The position numbers and the translations under genes are program-made. A stretch of 56,177 nt of DNA from Brevibacterium picturae. GTDB taxonomy: Bacteria > Actinomycetota > Actinomycetes > Actinomycetales > Brevibacteriaceae. Below, one piece after another: positions 18,214 through 27,183 of the stretch (position 1 is the stretch's first letter; each line of letters begins with the position of its first letter). The stretch is from the NCBI RefSeq assembly GCF_030453725.1, contig NZ_JAKDJU010000004.1, positions 1 through 56,177 of the forward strand, read 5' to 3'. Under the pieces are notes generated by a model. The model ran no database searches and had not been told where the DNA came from. It saw only the letters and a list, made by a program, of their open reading frames with translations.

Positions 18214-18433
18214 CATAATGATGAGACGGATACTTGTTCTCACACCGAACAGGAGAAGTGCCTCCACCGAGTCGAGGGTACTACCTCGCAGGTCGACACC
18301 AAGAAGAGGCAGCACCGAGGGCCTACGCGCTGAGCGCGAGCCGGAAGTGCCATCCACAAGTTTCGGTCCGACTTGGACCATGCAAGGATCCGAAGATCCG
18401 TGGGGTGTGGACGGAGTCTTCGGTCTGGGAGAA
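18214..18433 (+). promoter_or_regulatory. rne promoter and long structured 5' leader
   Basis: CATAAT at 18214-18219 is a plausible -10. The following 200 bases read in frame with rne but use many rare codons (ATA, CTA, AGA, AGG) and resemble no protein, so I treat them as untranslated. Four compact hairpins follow each other: CGAGG/CCTCG (18273-18288), CGCGC/GCGCG (18326-18338), GGTCC/GGACC (18365-18379) and GGATC/GATCC with a CGAA loop (18386-18399). rne transcripts in E. coli and mycobacteria also have long leaders, used for autoregulation in E. coli. With the VKOR promoter side, this covers the 341-base gap. Confidence 0.55.
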
Positions 18434-18436
18434 ATG

Positions 18437-21400
18437 ATGAATGACGCGTCGAACGACGGAAGCGAAGCAACAGAGGGCATCCTCGCGGACCTTGCCAATC
18501 TGCAGCAGTCGGTGAACACAGCAGACTCCTCTCATGACGATGTCGACGACAGCATCAGAGAGAAGCTCGATGACATTGCAGAGGCCGCGGAGTCACTGCG
18601 CATTCCCGAGCCGAACGATGATGACTCGGACGATGACGATGAGGACGCCCCCGAGCCGAAACGCAGTCCACCGAAGAAGGCCCCTGACTCAGCGGCGAAC
18701 AAGGGACTCGTCTTCGAGCAGTTCGTCCGGGACTCCGCTGACGATGCGCAGGACAGCGGCCGCGGCAGGGGCGAGAGCGATCACACTGACGCCGATGAGA
18801 ACAGTTCCGCAGGCTCTGCCGCGGACGACGATTCCTCGGCTCCAGCCCCCGCATTCGATCCGCGCAACCCCTTCGCCGCACCGACTGCGCAACCCGCACC
18901 CGCCCCTGCCAGTGCCCCTGCCGTGCCACACGACGGCGGACTGATCTTCCAAGTGCCCAAGGCCGAGCTCGCTCAGCCCGTCCAGGTCGAGAACGACACC
19001 GACGATGATGACGAAGACTCGGACGACTCCGGGTCATCCGACGACGACAGGAACCACTCGAAGCACGACGGCTCCGACGACAACGATTCGAATGATTCCG
19101 GGGGCCGTCGCCGACGCCGCGGTGGCCGTGGCCGCCGCTCCCGCGGACGCGAGGACAATGGGAGTGACTCCGACGCGGACGATTCGTCGTCCACCGGAGA
19201 CGATTCCTCCGACGATGATTCCGAGTCCCGCTCGAACAGTCATGAGTCGCGCTCCGGCAATCGCTCGGACAAGAAGACTCAGCAGGCAGACTCGAACAAG
19301 GCTGCAGATGCCAAACCCTCTGAGGACAAGCCCTCTGGCAAGCAGGCGGAGAAGTCCAACGACTCCGCCGATGACGATAGCGACGATGATGACGACAGCG
19401 GTTCTCGCCGTCGCCGCCGTCGTCGCTCGCGCTCACGCGGCACGGACAACGATGAAGTGACCTCGCTGAAGGGCTCAACTCGCCTGGAGGCCAAACGGCA
19501 GCGCCGTAAGGAAGGCCGCGAAGCCGGCCGCCGTCGACCCGTCATCACCGAGGCCGAATTCCTCGCCCGCCGTGAATCGGTCGATCGGACCATGCTGGTG
19601 CGTGAGAGCGGCGAACAGACACAGCTGGTCGTCGTGGAAGACGGGATCACCGTCGAGCACTACCTCAAGGAGAACCGTGCGCAGTCCTCCCTGATCGGCA
19701 ATGTGTACCTCGGCAAGGTGCAGAACGTGCTTCCGAGCATGGAAGCCGCATTCATCGACATCGGCAAGGGCCGCAATGCTGTGCTCTACGCCGGAGAGGT
19801 CAATTGGGACGCTCTGGGCATGGACGGCAAGGCACGCCGCATCGAGGTCGCACTCAGCCCCGGCGACGCGGTTCTCGTTCAGGTCACCAAGGACCCGATC
19901 GGACACAAGGGTGCTCGGCTGACCAGCCAGATCTCCCTACCTGGACGTTTCCTCGTCTACGTGCCGGGAAACTCGATGACCGGCATCTCCCGCAAGCTGC
20001 CCGACGTTGAGCGCAACCGTTTGAAGAAGCTGCTCAAGGAACTCGTCGGTGACTCGAACGGAGTCATCGTGCGCACCGCTGCCGAAGGCGCGACCGACAA
20101 GGAACTCGGCAGAGACGTCGAACGACTGGCCAAACGATGGGAAACCATCGAGAAGAAGTCGAAGTCGACGAAGGTGCTGGCCCCTCAGCTCCTCTACAGC
20201 GAGCCGGATATGATCGTGCGGATCATTCGCGATGTCTTCAATGAAGACTTCTCATCCCTCGTCATCGACGGTGACGGCGCCTGGGACACCATTCACGAAT
20301 ATGTCGAGGCCGTGGCACCGGACCTTCTCGAACGCGTTCACCGCTACAGCGAGGACGAAGGCATCTTCGATCACTACCGGGTCGAAGAGCAGGTGCAGAA
20401 GGCGCTGCAGCGCACCGTGAACCTGCCATCGGGCGGCTCCCTGGTCATTGATCGGACCGAAGCAATGACGGTCATCGACGTCAACACCGGCAAGTTCACC
20501 GGTTCGGGTGGAAACCTTGAAGAGACCGTGACCCGCAACAACCTCGAGGCGGCTGAGGAAGTCATCCGGCAGGTGCGCCTGCGTGACATCGGCGGCATCA
20601 TCGTCGTCGACTTCATCGACATGGTCCTCGAGTCGAACCGGGATCTCGTCGTGCGTCGACTCGTCGAGTGCCTGGGGCGTGACAGGACCAAGCATCAGGT
20701 CGCCGAGGTGACCTCTCTGGGTCTCGTGCAGATGACACGCAAGCGCATCGGCACCGGGCTCGCCGAGTCCCTGGTCAGTGCCGGGGCAGACCTGTCCGGC
20801 CGCGGGCTGTTGTTGCCGGGTTCGGAAGAGGACGGTTCGAAGGCACACCACGGCAATCGGTCATCGAACAGCGACAACTCGAACAGCAAACGTGATCGAA
20901 AGCGTCGCGGTGACAACAAGCCGTCGTCGAAGGCCAATGATTCCGCCGGCCAATCCGATGCCGCGACCAACGACGCCTCACGTTCGGCCGTCGCCGCCAT
21001 CGCCAAGGCCACGCTGAAGAAGGGCGAGGCCGAGTCCAAAGACACCGGGAAGGCAAAGGACTCACCGTCGTCGACCGACTCCCAGTCATCGCCGAGCACC
21101 GACACCTATGACGAATCGCGGGGCGGCGAGTCCACCGACTCGAACGGCAGCGGCAAGTCCGGCCGGTCCCGTACCCGCGCGAGCAGGAAGCGGTCGAACG
21201 CACAGACTGCCGAAACGTCTGAGCCGGCGCAGGACCAAACTGCACAGGGCAAGTCGGCCCAGAACACGCCGGCTCAGGACAAGCCGGTGCAGGCAAACAA
21301 GCCGGAAGTCCCTGCTGCCGAGCTTCCGCTGATGATCGGAGCCGACACTGCGACCAAGGTTGCCACGGCCGAACCGGTCAAGGCAGCTCCGCGACGGAAG

Positions 21401-21481
21401 CCGGCCGCCAAGGCCGAACCCGAGAATGAGTCGGCCCAGGAGTCCTTGCCGACCTCGTTCGTCATCATCGGCGAAGACTGA
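18437..21481 (+). CDS. rne: Ribonuclease E/G
   Basis: Endoribonuclease initiating mRNA decay and rRNA processing. Layout of 1014 aa: an acidic, Ser/Asp- and Arg-rich disordered arm (1-360), the S1/RNase H-like core, then a second disordered arm (from about 800). The catalytic aspartates are about residue 681 (VIDVNTGKFTG) and 725 (IIVVDFIDM). The zinc-link that normally reads CPxCxGRG after TRKR-GTG reads AGADLSGRG (about 782-790), so both cysteines are absent. The start is ATG 18437, with ATG 18434 possible; GGGAGA at 18427-18432 is the ribosome-binding site. An upstream in-frame extension to 18218 is rejected. Confidence 0.93.
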   Translation: MNDASNDGSEATEGILADLANLQQSVNTADSSHDDVDDSIREKLDDIAEAAESLRIPEPNDDDSDDDDEDAPEPKRSPPKKAPDSAANKGLVFEQFVRDSADDAQDSGRGRGESDHTDADENSSAGSAADDDSSAPAPAFDPRNPFAAPTAQPAPAPASAPAVPHDGGLIFQVPKAELAQPVQVENDTDDDDEDSDDSGSSDDDRNHSKHDGSDDNDSNDSGGRRRRRGGRGRRSRGREDNGSDSDADDSSSTGDDSSDDDSESRSNSHESRSGNRSDKKTQQADSNKAADAKPSEDKPSGKQAEKSNDSADDDSDDDDDSGSRRRRRRRSRSRGTDNDEVTSLKGSTRLEAKRQRRKEGREAGRRRPVITEAEFLARRESVDRTMLVRESGEQTQLVVVEDGITVEHYLKENRAQSSLIGNVYLGKVQNVLPSMEAAFIDIGKGRNAVLYAGEVNWDALGMDGKARRIEVALSPGDAVLVQVTKDPIGHKGARLTSQISLPGRFLVYVPGNSMTGISRKLPDVERNRLKKLLKELVGDSNGVIVRTAAEGATDKELGRDVERLAKRWETIEKKSKSTKVLAPQLLYSEPDMIVRIIRDVFNEDFSSLVIDGDGAWDTIHEYVEAVAPDLLERVHRYSEDEGIFDHYRVEEQVQKALQRTVNLPSGGSLVIDRTEAMTVIDVNTGKFTGSGGNLEETVTRNNLEAAEEVIRQVRLRDIGGIIVVDFIDMVLESNRDLVVRRLVECLGRDRTKHQVAEVTSLGLVQMTRKRIGTGLAESLVSAGADLSGRGLLLPGSEEDGSKAHHGNRSSNSDNSNSKRDRKRRGDNKPSSKANDSAGQSDAATNDASRSAVAAIAKATLKKGEAESKDTGKAKDSPSSTDSQSSPSTDTYDESRGGESTDSNGSGKSGRSRTRASRKRSNAQTAETSEPAQDQTAQGKSAQNTPAQDKPVQANKPEVPAAELPLMIGADTATKVATAEPVKAAPRRKPAAKAEPENESAQESLPTSFVIIGED

Positions 21482-21522
21482 CCACATCGAATGCAGTTGT
21501 CTGACTGACACGAGCACACAGA

Positions 21523-21573
21523 GAAGAGGCGTCCCGCCACCGATCATTGCGATCGGCGGCGCGACGCCTCTTC
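21523..21573. terminator. Bidirectional terminator between rne and SPFH genes
   Basis: The arms at 21523-21545 and 21551-21573 pair over 23 positions with two mismatches and a 5-base loop. It lies between convergent genes. Confidence 0.85.
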
Positions 21574-21591
21574 AGTCTGTGCTGATGACGT

Positions 21592-22701
21592 TCAGCTGCC
21601 GGATTCCTGATTCCTCGTCGTGCTGATCGTCGGTTGAGCTGCCTGATCGCCGCAGAGGACGATCATCAGGTTCGACACGAGATCGCTGCGTTCGAGCTGA
21701 CCGAGCTTGACGATTCCACGCCCCTCAATCTGCTCGATGGCGGTCTCGACCATGCCGACAGCACCTTCGACGATGAGCTGACGCGCTGCCACGACGGCCG
21801 TCGCCTGCTGGCGCTGGAGCATCGCACGCGCGATCTCAGCAGCGTACGCGAGCTGTGTGATGCGGGACTCGATGACGGTCACACCCGCGGCAGCTACACG
21901 TGCAGCGACCTCGTTGGACAGCTTCGACGTGATCTCATCGGCGTTGTCGCGCAAGGACATCCGGTTCGGGTCCGAGGAATCGTAGGCATAGGAGTTTGCG
22001 ATGTGACGCACGGCGGTCTCAGCCTGAATGGCGACGAACTCTTCGAAGTCGTCGACCTCGAACAGGGCCTGAGCGGTGTCTTGCACCTGCCAGACGACCA
22101 CGGCTCCGATTTCGATCGGATTGCCGTCGAGGTCGTTGACCTTGAGCGTGGAGGTTTCGTGATTCCGAATGCGTGTGGAGACCTGAATCTTCGAATACAG
22201 GGGGTTGACGAAGCGCAGACCCGACTGGCGCACAGTGCCGACGTACCTCCCGTAGAGCTGGAGGACGACAGCATTGCCCGGAGCCACAGAAGTGCATCCC
22301 TTGAACATGAACATCGCGGCGATGAAACAGAGCACGGCCACCACAATGAGGATGATCCCGACCACAGCCTGGGCAACGGTCATGATGAGGCCGAAGACCG
22401 CAAGCAGAAGTGCCAGAAGGAGCAGAACCACGGCACCGACGATGGCGAAGTAGCCGGAAACACCCCCGGCAGGGCTCTCCCTGACCCGTTCGCCCTCCGG
22501 CGAGGCGATTCGCCGGGGCGGGGCAGGCGAACCTCCGAGCGGCTGCTGTGGTCGCCACTGGTGTTGGGGTTGCTGCGAACCATTCTGCTGATCGGGGACG
22601 GGCTGCTGAGGTCGCCTCGGGTCGGGGCGTCCTCCGGGTTGGACTCCCGGCGGCGGCTGCGGCGGCGGGGGAGACCCGTGCTGGTTGGGGTTCTGAGTCA
22701 T
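21592..22701 (-). CDS. SPFH/band 7 domain membrane protein
   Basis: 369 aa. Residues 1-75 are a Pro/Gln/Gly-rich disordered cytoplasmic arm. Two hydrophobic helices follow (about 83-135). The SPFH domain then opens VAPGNAVVLQLYGRYVGTVRQSG, with the typical EIGAVVVWQV strand and a helical C-terminal part with ARAMLQRQQA. SPFH proteins form membrane-associated oligomeric scaffolds in microdomains; the specific role here is unknown. The ATG lies 6 bases after TAGACT (22708-22713, minus strand), suggesting a leaderless or near-leaderless transcript. Confidence 0.85.
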   Translation of the reverse strand: MTQNPNQHGSPPPPQPPPGVQPGGRPDPRRPQQPVPDQQNGSQQPQHQWRPQQPLGGSPAPPRRIASPEGERVRESPAGGVSGYFAIVGAVVLLLLALLLAVFGLIMTVAQAVVGIILIVVAVLCFIAAMFMFKGCTSVAPGNAVVLQLYGRYVGTVRQSGLRFVNPLYSKIQVSTRIRNHETSTLKVNDLDGNPIEIGAVVVWQVQDTAQALFEVDDFEEFVAIQAETAVRHIANSYAYDSSDPNRMSLRDNADEITSKLSNEVAARVAAAGVTVIESRITQLAYAAEIARAMLQRQQATAVVAARQLIVEGAVGMVETAIEQIEGRGIVKLGQLERSDLVSNLMIVLCGDQAAQPTISTTRNQESGS

Positions 22702-22707
22702 GCTCTC

Positions 22708-22713
22708 AGTCTA
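22708..22713 (-). promoter_or_regulatory. Candidate -10 of the SPFH gene (leaderless start)
   Basis: On the minus strand TAGACT is followed by six bases and then the ATG, so transcription would begin at the start codon. No Shine-Dalgarno is visible. Confidence 0.45.
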
Positions 22714-22843
22714 GGACACGGAGTGAGACGTGCATCTCATGAACGCCTTGCAGGTGTGACGCAGGTAACATTTGGATAACTGTATTCGAGTAGGGCGTAT
22801 TAGTGCTTGCCACCTGCATGGGGGTACGGCAGGTTATTGCACC

Positions 22844-24376
22844 ATGAACACTTTGCTACTGGCAGCAGATGCCCCCAAATCTCCAGTTGATGATGCGATC
22901 AACTCCTGGTTCGATCCGATCGCCACCTTCTTCGGCGGGATCATCTTCTTTCCCATCACCCTCGGCCCTATCTCATTCCCCTTCGTCGTCCTCTGGCTCA
23001 TCGCTGCGGCACTGATCTTCAGCGTCTACTTCGGCTTCATCCAGTTCCGCGGATTCAAGGTCTCGCTCGATGTCATTCGAGGCAAATACTCTTCCAAGGA
23101 CGATCCTGGCGAAATCACGCATTTCCAGGCGCTGGCCTCCGCGCTGTCAGGCACGGTCGGCCTCGGCAACATCGCCGGTGTCGGTGTGGCGATCGCCCTC
23201 GGCGGTCCCGGTGTCACCTTCTGGATGATCATCGCCGGTCTTCTCGGCATGTGCACCAAGTTCGTCGAGTGCACACTGGGCGTGAAATATCGTGAGATCG
23301 ACGAAGACGGCACAGTCTATGGCGGCCCCTTCAAGTACCTGCCCATCGCGTTCCGCAAGTTCTCCAGGCCGGTGGCATCTGTGCTCACGGGGATCTTCGC
23401 TGTCTCCATCCTCATCTTCGGCGTCGTCGGCGGCGGAATGTTCCAGGCCAACCAGACCTTCGCGCAGGTCCGCGATGCCACAGGTGGAGCCGAGGGCTTC
23501 CTCGGCGGGGCCTGGGCGTCATTGATCTTCGGAATCATCTTCGCCGTTCTGGTCGGTCTCGTCATCCTCGGCGGAATCCGGTCGATCGCACACGTCACCG
23601 ACAAGCTCGTCCCCGCCATGGGCATCTTCTACGTGCTTTCCTGCCTCCTCGTTCTGGGCATCAACTTCCCTCAGATCCCTCAGGCATTCGGCGAGATCAT
23701 CTCGGGCGCGTTCAATCCGCAGGGAATCGCCGGCGGCATCGTCGGCGTCATGATCATCGGCTTCCAGCGCTCGGCCTTCTCCAACGAGGCCGGCATCGGC
23801 TCGGCACCCATCGCCCACTCCGCAGTCAAGACGCGTCGGCCCATCTCGGAAGGCTTCGTTGCATTGCTCGAGCCCTTCGTCGACACGGTCATCGTCTGCA
23901 CCATGACCGCACTGACCATCATCGTCGCGAACCAGCCCTCCTACACCAATGATCTCGGTGAGGGTGAGATCGGCGGCGTGGCCCTGGCCTCGGATGCCTT
24001 CTCCACTGTCGCGAGCTGGTACCCGGTGCTCCTCGCGATCGCGGTGGCCCTCTTCGCGTTCTCCACACTCATCACCTGGGCCTACTACGGTGAGCGGGCC
24101 TGGGCCTACCTGTTCGGCAAGTCGAACGGTGCGGCCACAGTCTTCCGCGTCCTCGTCTGCGTGTTCGTAGTCATCGGCTGCATCGCCAGCTTCAGCAAGG
24201 TCGTCGAGTTCGCCGATGCCGCACTGTTCCTCTGCGCGTTCATCAACATCCTCGGCCTCTACATGCTGATGCCGGTGGTGAAGAAGGAGATGAAGAAGTA
24301 CCTGGCCGATCGCAAGGCGGGTATACTCAACGATCCCGACACCAAGGACGCCGTTCCTGTGAACCAGCCGGCCTGA
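22844..24376 (+). CDS. Alanine/glycine:cation symporter (AGCS) family protein
   Basis: Sodium-coupled amino-acid importer of 510 aa with about ten membrane helices. Family hallmarks are the ALSGTVGLGNIAGVGVAIALGGPGVTFWM segment near the N-terminus and FQRSAFSNEAGIGSAPIAHSA in the middle. Alanine or glycine is the likely substrate. The start is the ATG at 22844; an in-frame upstream ATG at 22772 would add an unlikely Cys/His-rich extension. A 6-bp inverted repeat (ACCTGC...GCAGGT, 22811-22833) lies just before the start and could act in regulation. Confidence 0.9.
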   Translation: MNTLLLAADAPKSPVDDAINSWFDPIATFFGGIIFFPITLGPISFPFVVLWLIAAALIFSVYFGFIQFRGFKVSLDVIRGKYSSKDDPGEITHFQALASALSGTVGLGNIAGVGVAIALGGPGVTFWMIIAGLLGMCTKFVECTLGVKYREIDEDGTVYGGPFKYLPIAFRKFSRPVASVLTGIFAVSILIFGVVGGGMFQANQTFAQVRDATGGAEGFLGGAWASLIFGIIFAVLVGLVILGGIRSIAHVTDKLVPAMGIFYVLSCLLVLGINFPQIPQAFGEIISGAFNPQGIAGGIVGVMIIGFQRSAFSNEAGIGSAPIAHSAVKTRRPISEGFVALLEPFVDTVIVCTMTALTIIVANQPSYTNDLGEGEIGGVALASDAFSTVASWYPVLLAIAVALFAFSTLITWAYYGERAWAYLFGKSNGAATVFRVLVCVFVVIGCIASFSKVVEFADAALFLCAFINILGLYMLMPVVKKEMKKYLADRKAGILNDPDTKDAVPVNQPA

Positions 24377-24391
24377 GTCCGGCAGCCCTCT

Positions 24392-24427
24392 GAAGCCGAT
24401 CCCGTGCCTTTGCGCGGGATCGGCTTC
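24392..24427 (+). terminator. Terminator after the alanine symporter gene
   Basis: GAAGCCGATCCCG at 24392-24404 and its exact complement at 24415-24427 form a perfect 13-bp stem with a 10-base loop. Confidence 0.8.
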
Positions 24428-24460
24428 TGCGCGGCGGCTGAGGAACAGCGCAAGTCTCGA

Positions 24461-24466
24461 TAGACT
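24461..24466 (+). promoter_or_regulatory. Candidate -10 of chorismate mutase gene
   Basis: TAGACT followed by 7 bases and then GTG at 24474 suggests a leaderless transcript. There is no Shine-Dalgarno in the intervening bases. Confidence 0.5.
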
Positions 24467-24473
24467 GGTGCAC

Positions 24474-24788
24474 GTGGATCAGATCAACGACAAGACACGT
24501 GCCCAGGAGCGACTGTTGGAACTGCGCGGAAGCATTGACAACATTGACGCAGCGCTCATCCATCTGCTCGCCGAGAGGTTCAAGCTCACAGAGACGGTCG
24601 GCGAGCTGAAGGCCGACCACGGCCTGCCTCCCGCCGATCCCGAGCGAGAGGGCAGGCAGGTCGCGCACCTTCGCGAATTGGCTGAAGACGCGCACCTGGA
24701 CCCCGAATTCGCAGAGAAGTTCCTGACCTTCATCGTCGCCGAGGTGATCCGTCATCACGAAAGGATCGCTGAGACCCGAGAAGCCTGA
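24474..24788 (+). CDS. Chorismate mutase (AroQ type)
   Basis: Converts chorismate to prephenate on the way to phenylalanine and tyrosine. The protein is 104 aa, all helical. LRGSIDNIDAALIHLLAERFKLTETVGELKADHGL carries the AroQ pattern (Arg, Asp, Lys and Arg positions of the active site) and IVAEVIRHHERI forms the last helix. GTG 24474 is preferred over GTG 24468 because of the TAGACT spacing. It stands alone between the symporter and rplU. Confidence 0.88.
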   Translation: MDQINDKTRAQERLLELRGSIDNIDAALIHLLAERFKLTETVGELKADHGLPPADPEREGRQVAHLRELAEDAHLDPEFAEKFLTFIVAEVIRHHERIAETREA

Positions 24789-24807
24789 GATCAGAGGCCC
24801 TCACGGT

Positions 24808-24837
24808 TTGCCGAACGTCGGTCGAATCCATTAGACT
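24808..24837 (+). promoter_or_regulatory. Candidate rplU-rpmA promoter
   Basis: TTGCCG (24808-24813), an 18-base spacer and TAGACT (24832-24837) form a good primary promoter for the L21-L27 transcript. Confidence 0.55.
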
Positions 24838-24964
24838 GGGTCGTCGGTGCGCACGACGCACCACGGCTGGTGATTCCTCTCAATGGGACACCCGAGGAAA
24901 TCCTTCTTCGGGAGCCAAGGGATCAACCGCCGTTCGTTTGTGTATGAACAGAAAGGGTTCGACC
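24838..24964 (+). promoter_or_regulatory. Structured leader of rplU-rpmA
   Basis: About 120 untranslated bases with hairpins GGTGCG/CGCACC (24846-24862) and CCCGA/TCGGG (24891-24912). L21 leaders in other phyla are autoregulatory, so an r-protein-binding leader is plausible, but I recognise no specific described family here. Confidence 0.4.
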
Positions 24965-25273
24965 ATGGTCTATGCCATTGTCCGTGCCGGTGGCCATCAG
25001 GAAAAGGTCAGCGTCGGAGACATCATCACAGTCAACCGAGTGAAGGCGAAGGCAGGGGAGAGCGTCGATCTCGATGCCGTCCTGCTCGTCGATGGTGAGA
25101 CTGTCACGACCGACGTCGATGCCCTATCGAAGGTTGCGGTCAGCGCTGAGGTCGTCAACGAACTCCGCGGCCCCAAGATCATCATTCAGAAATACAAGAA
25201 CAAGACCGGTTACAAGAAGCGTCAGGGCCACCGCCAGGACCTCACCCGTCTGAAGATCACGAACATCAAGTAA
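24965..25273 (+). CDS. rplU: 50S ribosomal protein L21
   Basis: Binds 23S rRNA. It has the canonical opening MVYAIVRAGGHQEKV and the basic C-terminus with the KNKTGYKKRQGHRQ segment. Length 102 aa. The ATG at 24965 follows AGAAAGGG. An ATG at 24938 in frame would add nine residues and is rejected because L21 starts MVYAIV. rpmA follows after 13 bases. Confidence 0.97.
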   Translation: MVYAIVRAGGHQEKVSVGDIITVNRVKAKAGESVDLDAVLLVDGETVTTDVDALSKVAVSAEVVNELRGPKIIIQKYKNKTGYKKRQGHRQDLTRLKITNIK

Positions 25274-25286
25274 GAGGAGACTTCAC

Positions 25287-25538
25287 ATGTCAAGCAAAAA
25301 GGGAGTCAGCTCGTCCCGCAACGGTCGCGACTCGAACCCGCAGTACCTCGGTGTGAAGCGCTTCGGCGGACAGGTTGTCAAAGCCGGAGAGATCATCGTT
25401 CGCCAGCGCGGAACCAAGTTCCACCCAGGTGCCAACGTCGGACGCGGCGGAGACGACACGCTCTTCGCCCTGTCGGCAGGAGCCGTGGAATTCGGCAAAC
25501 GCAATGGTCGTAAGATCGTCAACATCGTCGGCGCTTGA
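25287..25538 (+). CDS. rpmA: 50S ribosomal protein L27
   Basis: Near the peptidyl-transferase centre. The protein is 83 aa with the family features GVSSSRNGRDSNPQYLGVKRFGGQ and RQRGTKFHPGANVGRGGDDTLFAL. It begins directly MSSKKGVSS, without the cleavable N-terminal extension of Firmicutes. AGAGGAG precedes the ATG. A strong palindrome follows the stop. Confidence 0.97.
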   Translation: MSSKKGVSSSRNGRDSNPQYLGVKRFGGQVVKAGEIIVRQRGTKFHPGANVGRGGDDTLFALSAGAVEFGKRNGRKIVNIVGA

Positions 25539-25572
25539 TCGACGAGTTCTGTTTTTCCCCTCATAGGGGTCC

Positions 25573-25604
25573 ATGAAGGGTGAGTCTCGAGACTCACCCT
25601 TCAT
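25573..25604 (+). terminator. Terminator after rpmA
   Basis: A 32-base perfect palindrome (arm ATGAAGGGTGAGTCTC) lies 17 bases before the obgE ATG. It would separate rplU-rpmA from obgE or attenuate read-through into it. Confidence 0.75.
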
Positions 25605-25620
25605 CTGATATAAGGACATT

Positions 25621-27183
25621 ATGGCCACCGAGTTCATAGATCGTGTCACAGTCCACCTTTCCGCCGGAGACGGTGGCAACGGATGCGCCTCGATCAGGCG
25701 CGAGAAATTCAAACCTCTCGGCGGACCTGACGGCGCCGACGGAGGGCAGGGCGGCGACATCAAGTTCGTCGTCGACTCACAGACCACCACGCTGCTCCCG
25801 CTGCACCACCGTCCGCACCTGAACGCGAACGACGGCGGCATCGGCAAGGGTGACCTGCGCCATGGTGCAGACGGCGGCGACCTCATCATCGCCGTTCCCG
25901 ACGGCACGGTCGTGAAGAACCAGAACGGCGACATCATCGCCGACCTCGTCGATGCCGGGACCGAATACGTCGCCGCCGCGGGCGGTCGCGGCGGACTCGG
26001 CAATGCTGCGTTGGCCTCATCGAAGCGCAAGGCCCCGGGTTTCGCGCTGTTGGGCGAACCGGGCGAATCATTGAGCCTGGTCCTTGAACTCAAGACCATC
26101 GCGGACATCGCACTCGTCGGATACCCCTCAGCCGGCAAGTCAAGTCTCATCGCCGCGCTGTCGGAGGCCAAACCGAAGATCGCGGACTATCCGTTCACCA
26201 CACTCGTGCCCAACCTCGGCGTGGTTCAGGCCGGAGATGTTCGCTACACGATCGCCGATGTTCCGGGCCTCATCCCCGGAGCCTCCGAAGGCAAGGGCCT
26301 GGGCCTCGAATTCCTCCGTCACGTCGAACGCTGTGCAGCGCTGATCCATGTCGTCGACATGGCGACCTGGGAACCGGGACGTGATCCCGTCTCGGACCTG
26401 ACGATCATCGAGTCGGAGCTGGCCGCATATGCGGTCGACCTCGACGACGGAAGCGGACTGCTCCCGCTGTCCGAACGTCCCAAACTCGTCGCGCTCAACA
26501 AGGTCGACATCCCCGACGGCCACGACCTGGCCGACATCGTCCGCCCCGATCTGGAGGCCGCCGGGTATCGCGTGTTCGAGATCTCCGCAGTCAGCCACAC
26601 CGGCCTGCGAGAGCTGTCCTTCGCAATGGCCGAGCTCGTCTCAGCCGAGCGTGAGCGTCGTGCCGAATTCGAGGCGACCCCGCAGCGTGTCGTCATCCGT
26701 CCCAAGGCTGTTGACGACCGCGGGTTCGAAGTCCGGGCGGAAAAGGACGCCGAGGGACCCATCTTCCGTGTTGTGGGCGTCAAACCCGAACGATGGGTGC
26801 GGCAGACCGACTTCTCCAATGACGAGGCAGTCGGCTACCTGTCCGATCGTCTCGATCGGCTCGGCGTCGAAGATTCGCTGTTCAAAGCCGGCGCGAAGCC
26901 TGGCGACACGATCGTCGTCGGCGGAGACGACGGCGTCGTCTTCGATTGGGATCCAACAAGTGTCGGCGGCGCCGAACTGCTCGGTAACCGCGGCACCGAC
27001 CTTCGCCTGGATGAAGACGCCCGTTCCACTCGCAAGGAACGCAAGGCCGCATTCCACGATCGGATGGATGCGAAGGCCGCCGTGCGTGCCGAGTTCGAAG
27101 AGGAACGGGTTGCCGAGCGTGCCCAACGCGGCCGCGAAGGAGCCGGTCGTCCCACCTCAGACGCCGAGTCCGGTCAGGAATGA
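25621..27183 (+). CDS. obgE: GTPase Obg/CgtA
   Basis: Ribosome-associated GTPase acting in 50S assembly and stress signalling. It is 520 aa. The glycine-rich Obg domain spans residues 1-160 (AGDGGNGCASIRREKF, GGDGGDGGQGG-like repeats). The G domain has the P-loop GYPSAGKSS, DVPGL and NKVD motifs. The OCT domain follows (RVVGVKPERWVRQTDF), then a charged tail. This three-domain form is usual in actinobacteria. The stop codon overlaps the proB start by four bases (ATGA), so obgE-proB-proA is an operon. Confidence 0.96.
   Translation: MATEFIDRVTVHLSAGDGGNGCASIRREKFKPLGGPDGADGGQGGDIKFVVDSQTTTLLPLHHRPHLNANDGGIGKGDLRHGADGGDLIIAVPDGTVVKNQNGDIIADLVDAGTEYVAAAGGRGGLGNAALASSKRKAPGFALLGEPGESLSLVLELKTIADIALVGYPSAGKSSLIAALSEAKPKIADYPFTTLVPNLGVVQAGDVRYTIADVPGLIPGASEGKGLGLEFLRHVERCAALIHVVDMATWEPGRDPVSDLTIIESELAAYAVDLDDGSGLLPLSERPKLVALNKVDIPDGHDLADIVRPDLEAAGYRVFEISAVSHTGLRELSFAMAELVSAERERRAEFEATPQRVVIRPKAVDDRGFEVRAEKDAEGPIFRVVGVKPERWVRQTDFSNDEAVGYLSDRLDRLGVEDSLFKAGAKPGDTIVVGGDDGVVFDWDPTSVGGAELLGNRGTDLRLDEDARSTRKERKAAFHDRMDAKAAVRAEFEEERVAERAQRGREGAGRPTSDAESGQE

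Noticed and set aside
18218..18433. N-terminal extension of RNase E up to 18218
   Set aside because: Rare codons, no ribosome-binding site before 18218 and clear RNA hairpins; treated as a leader.
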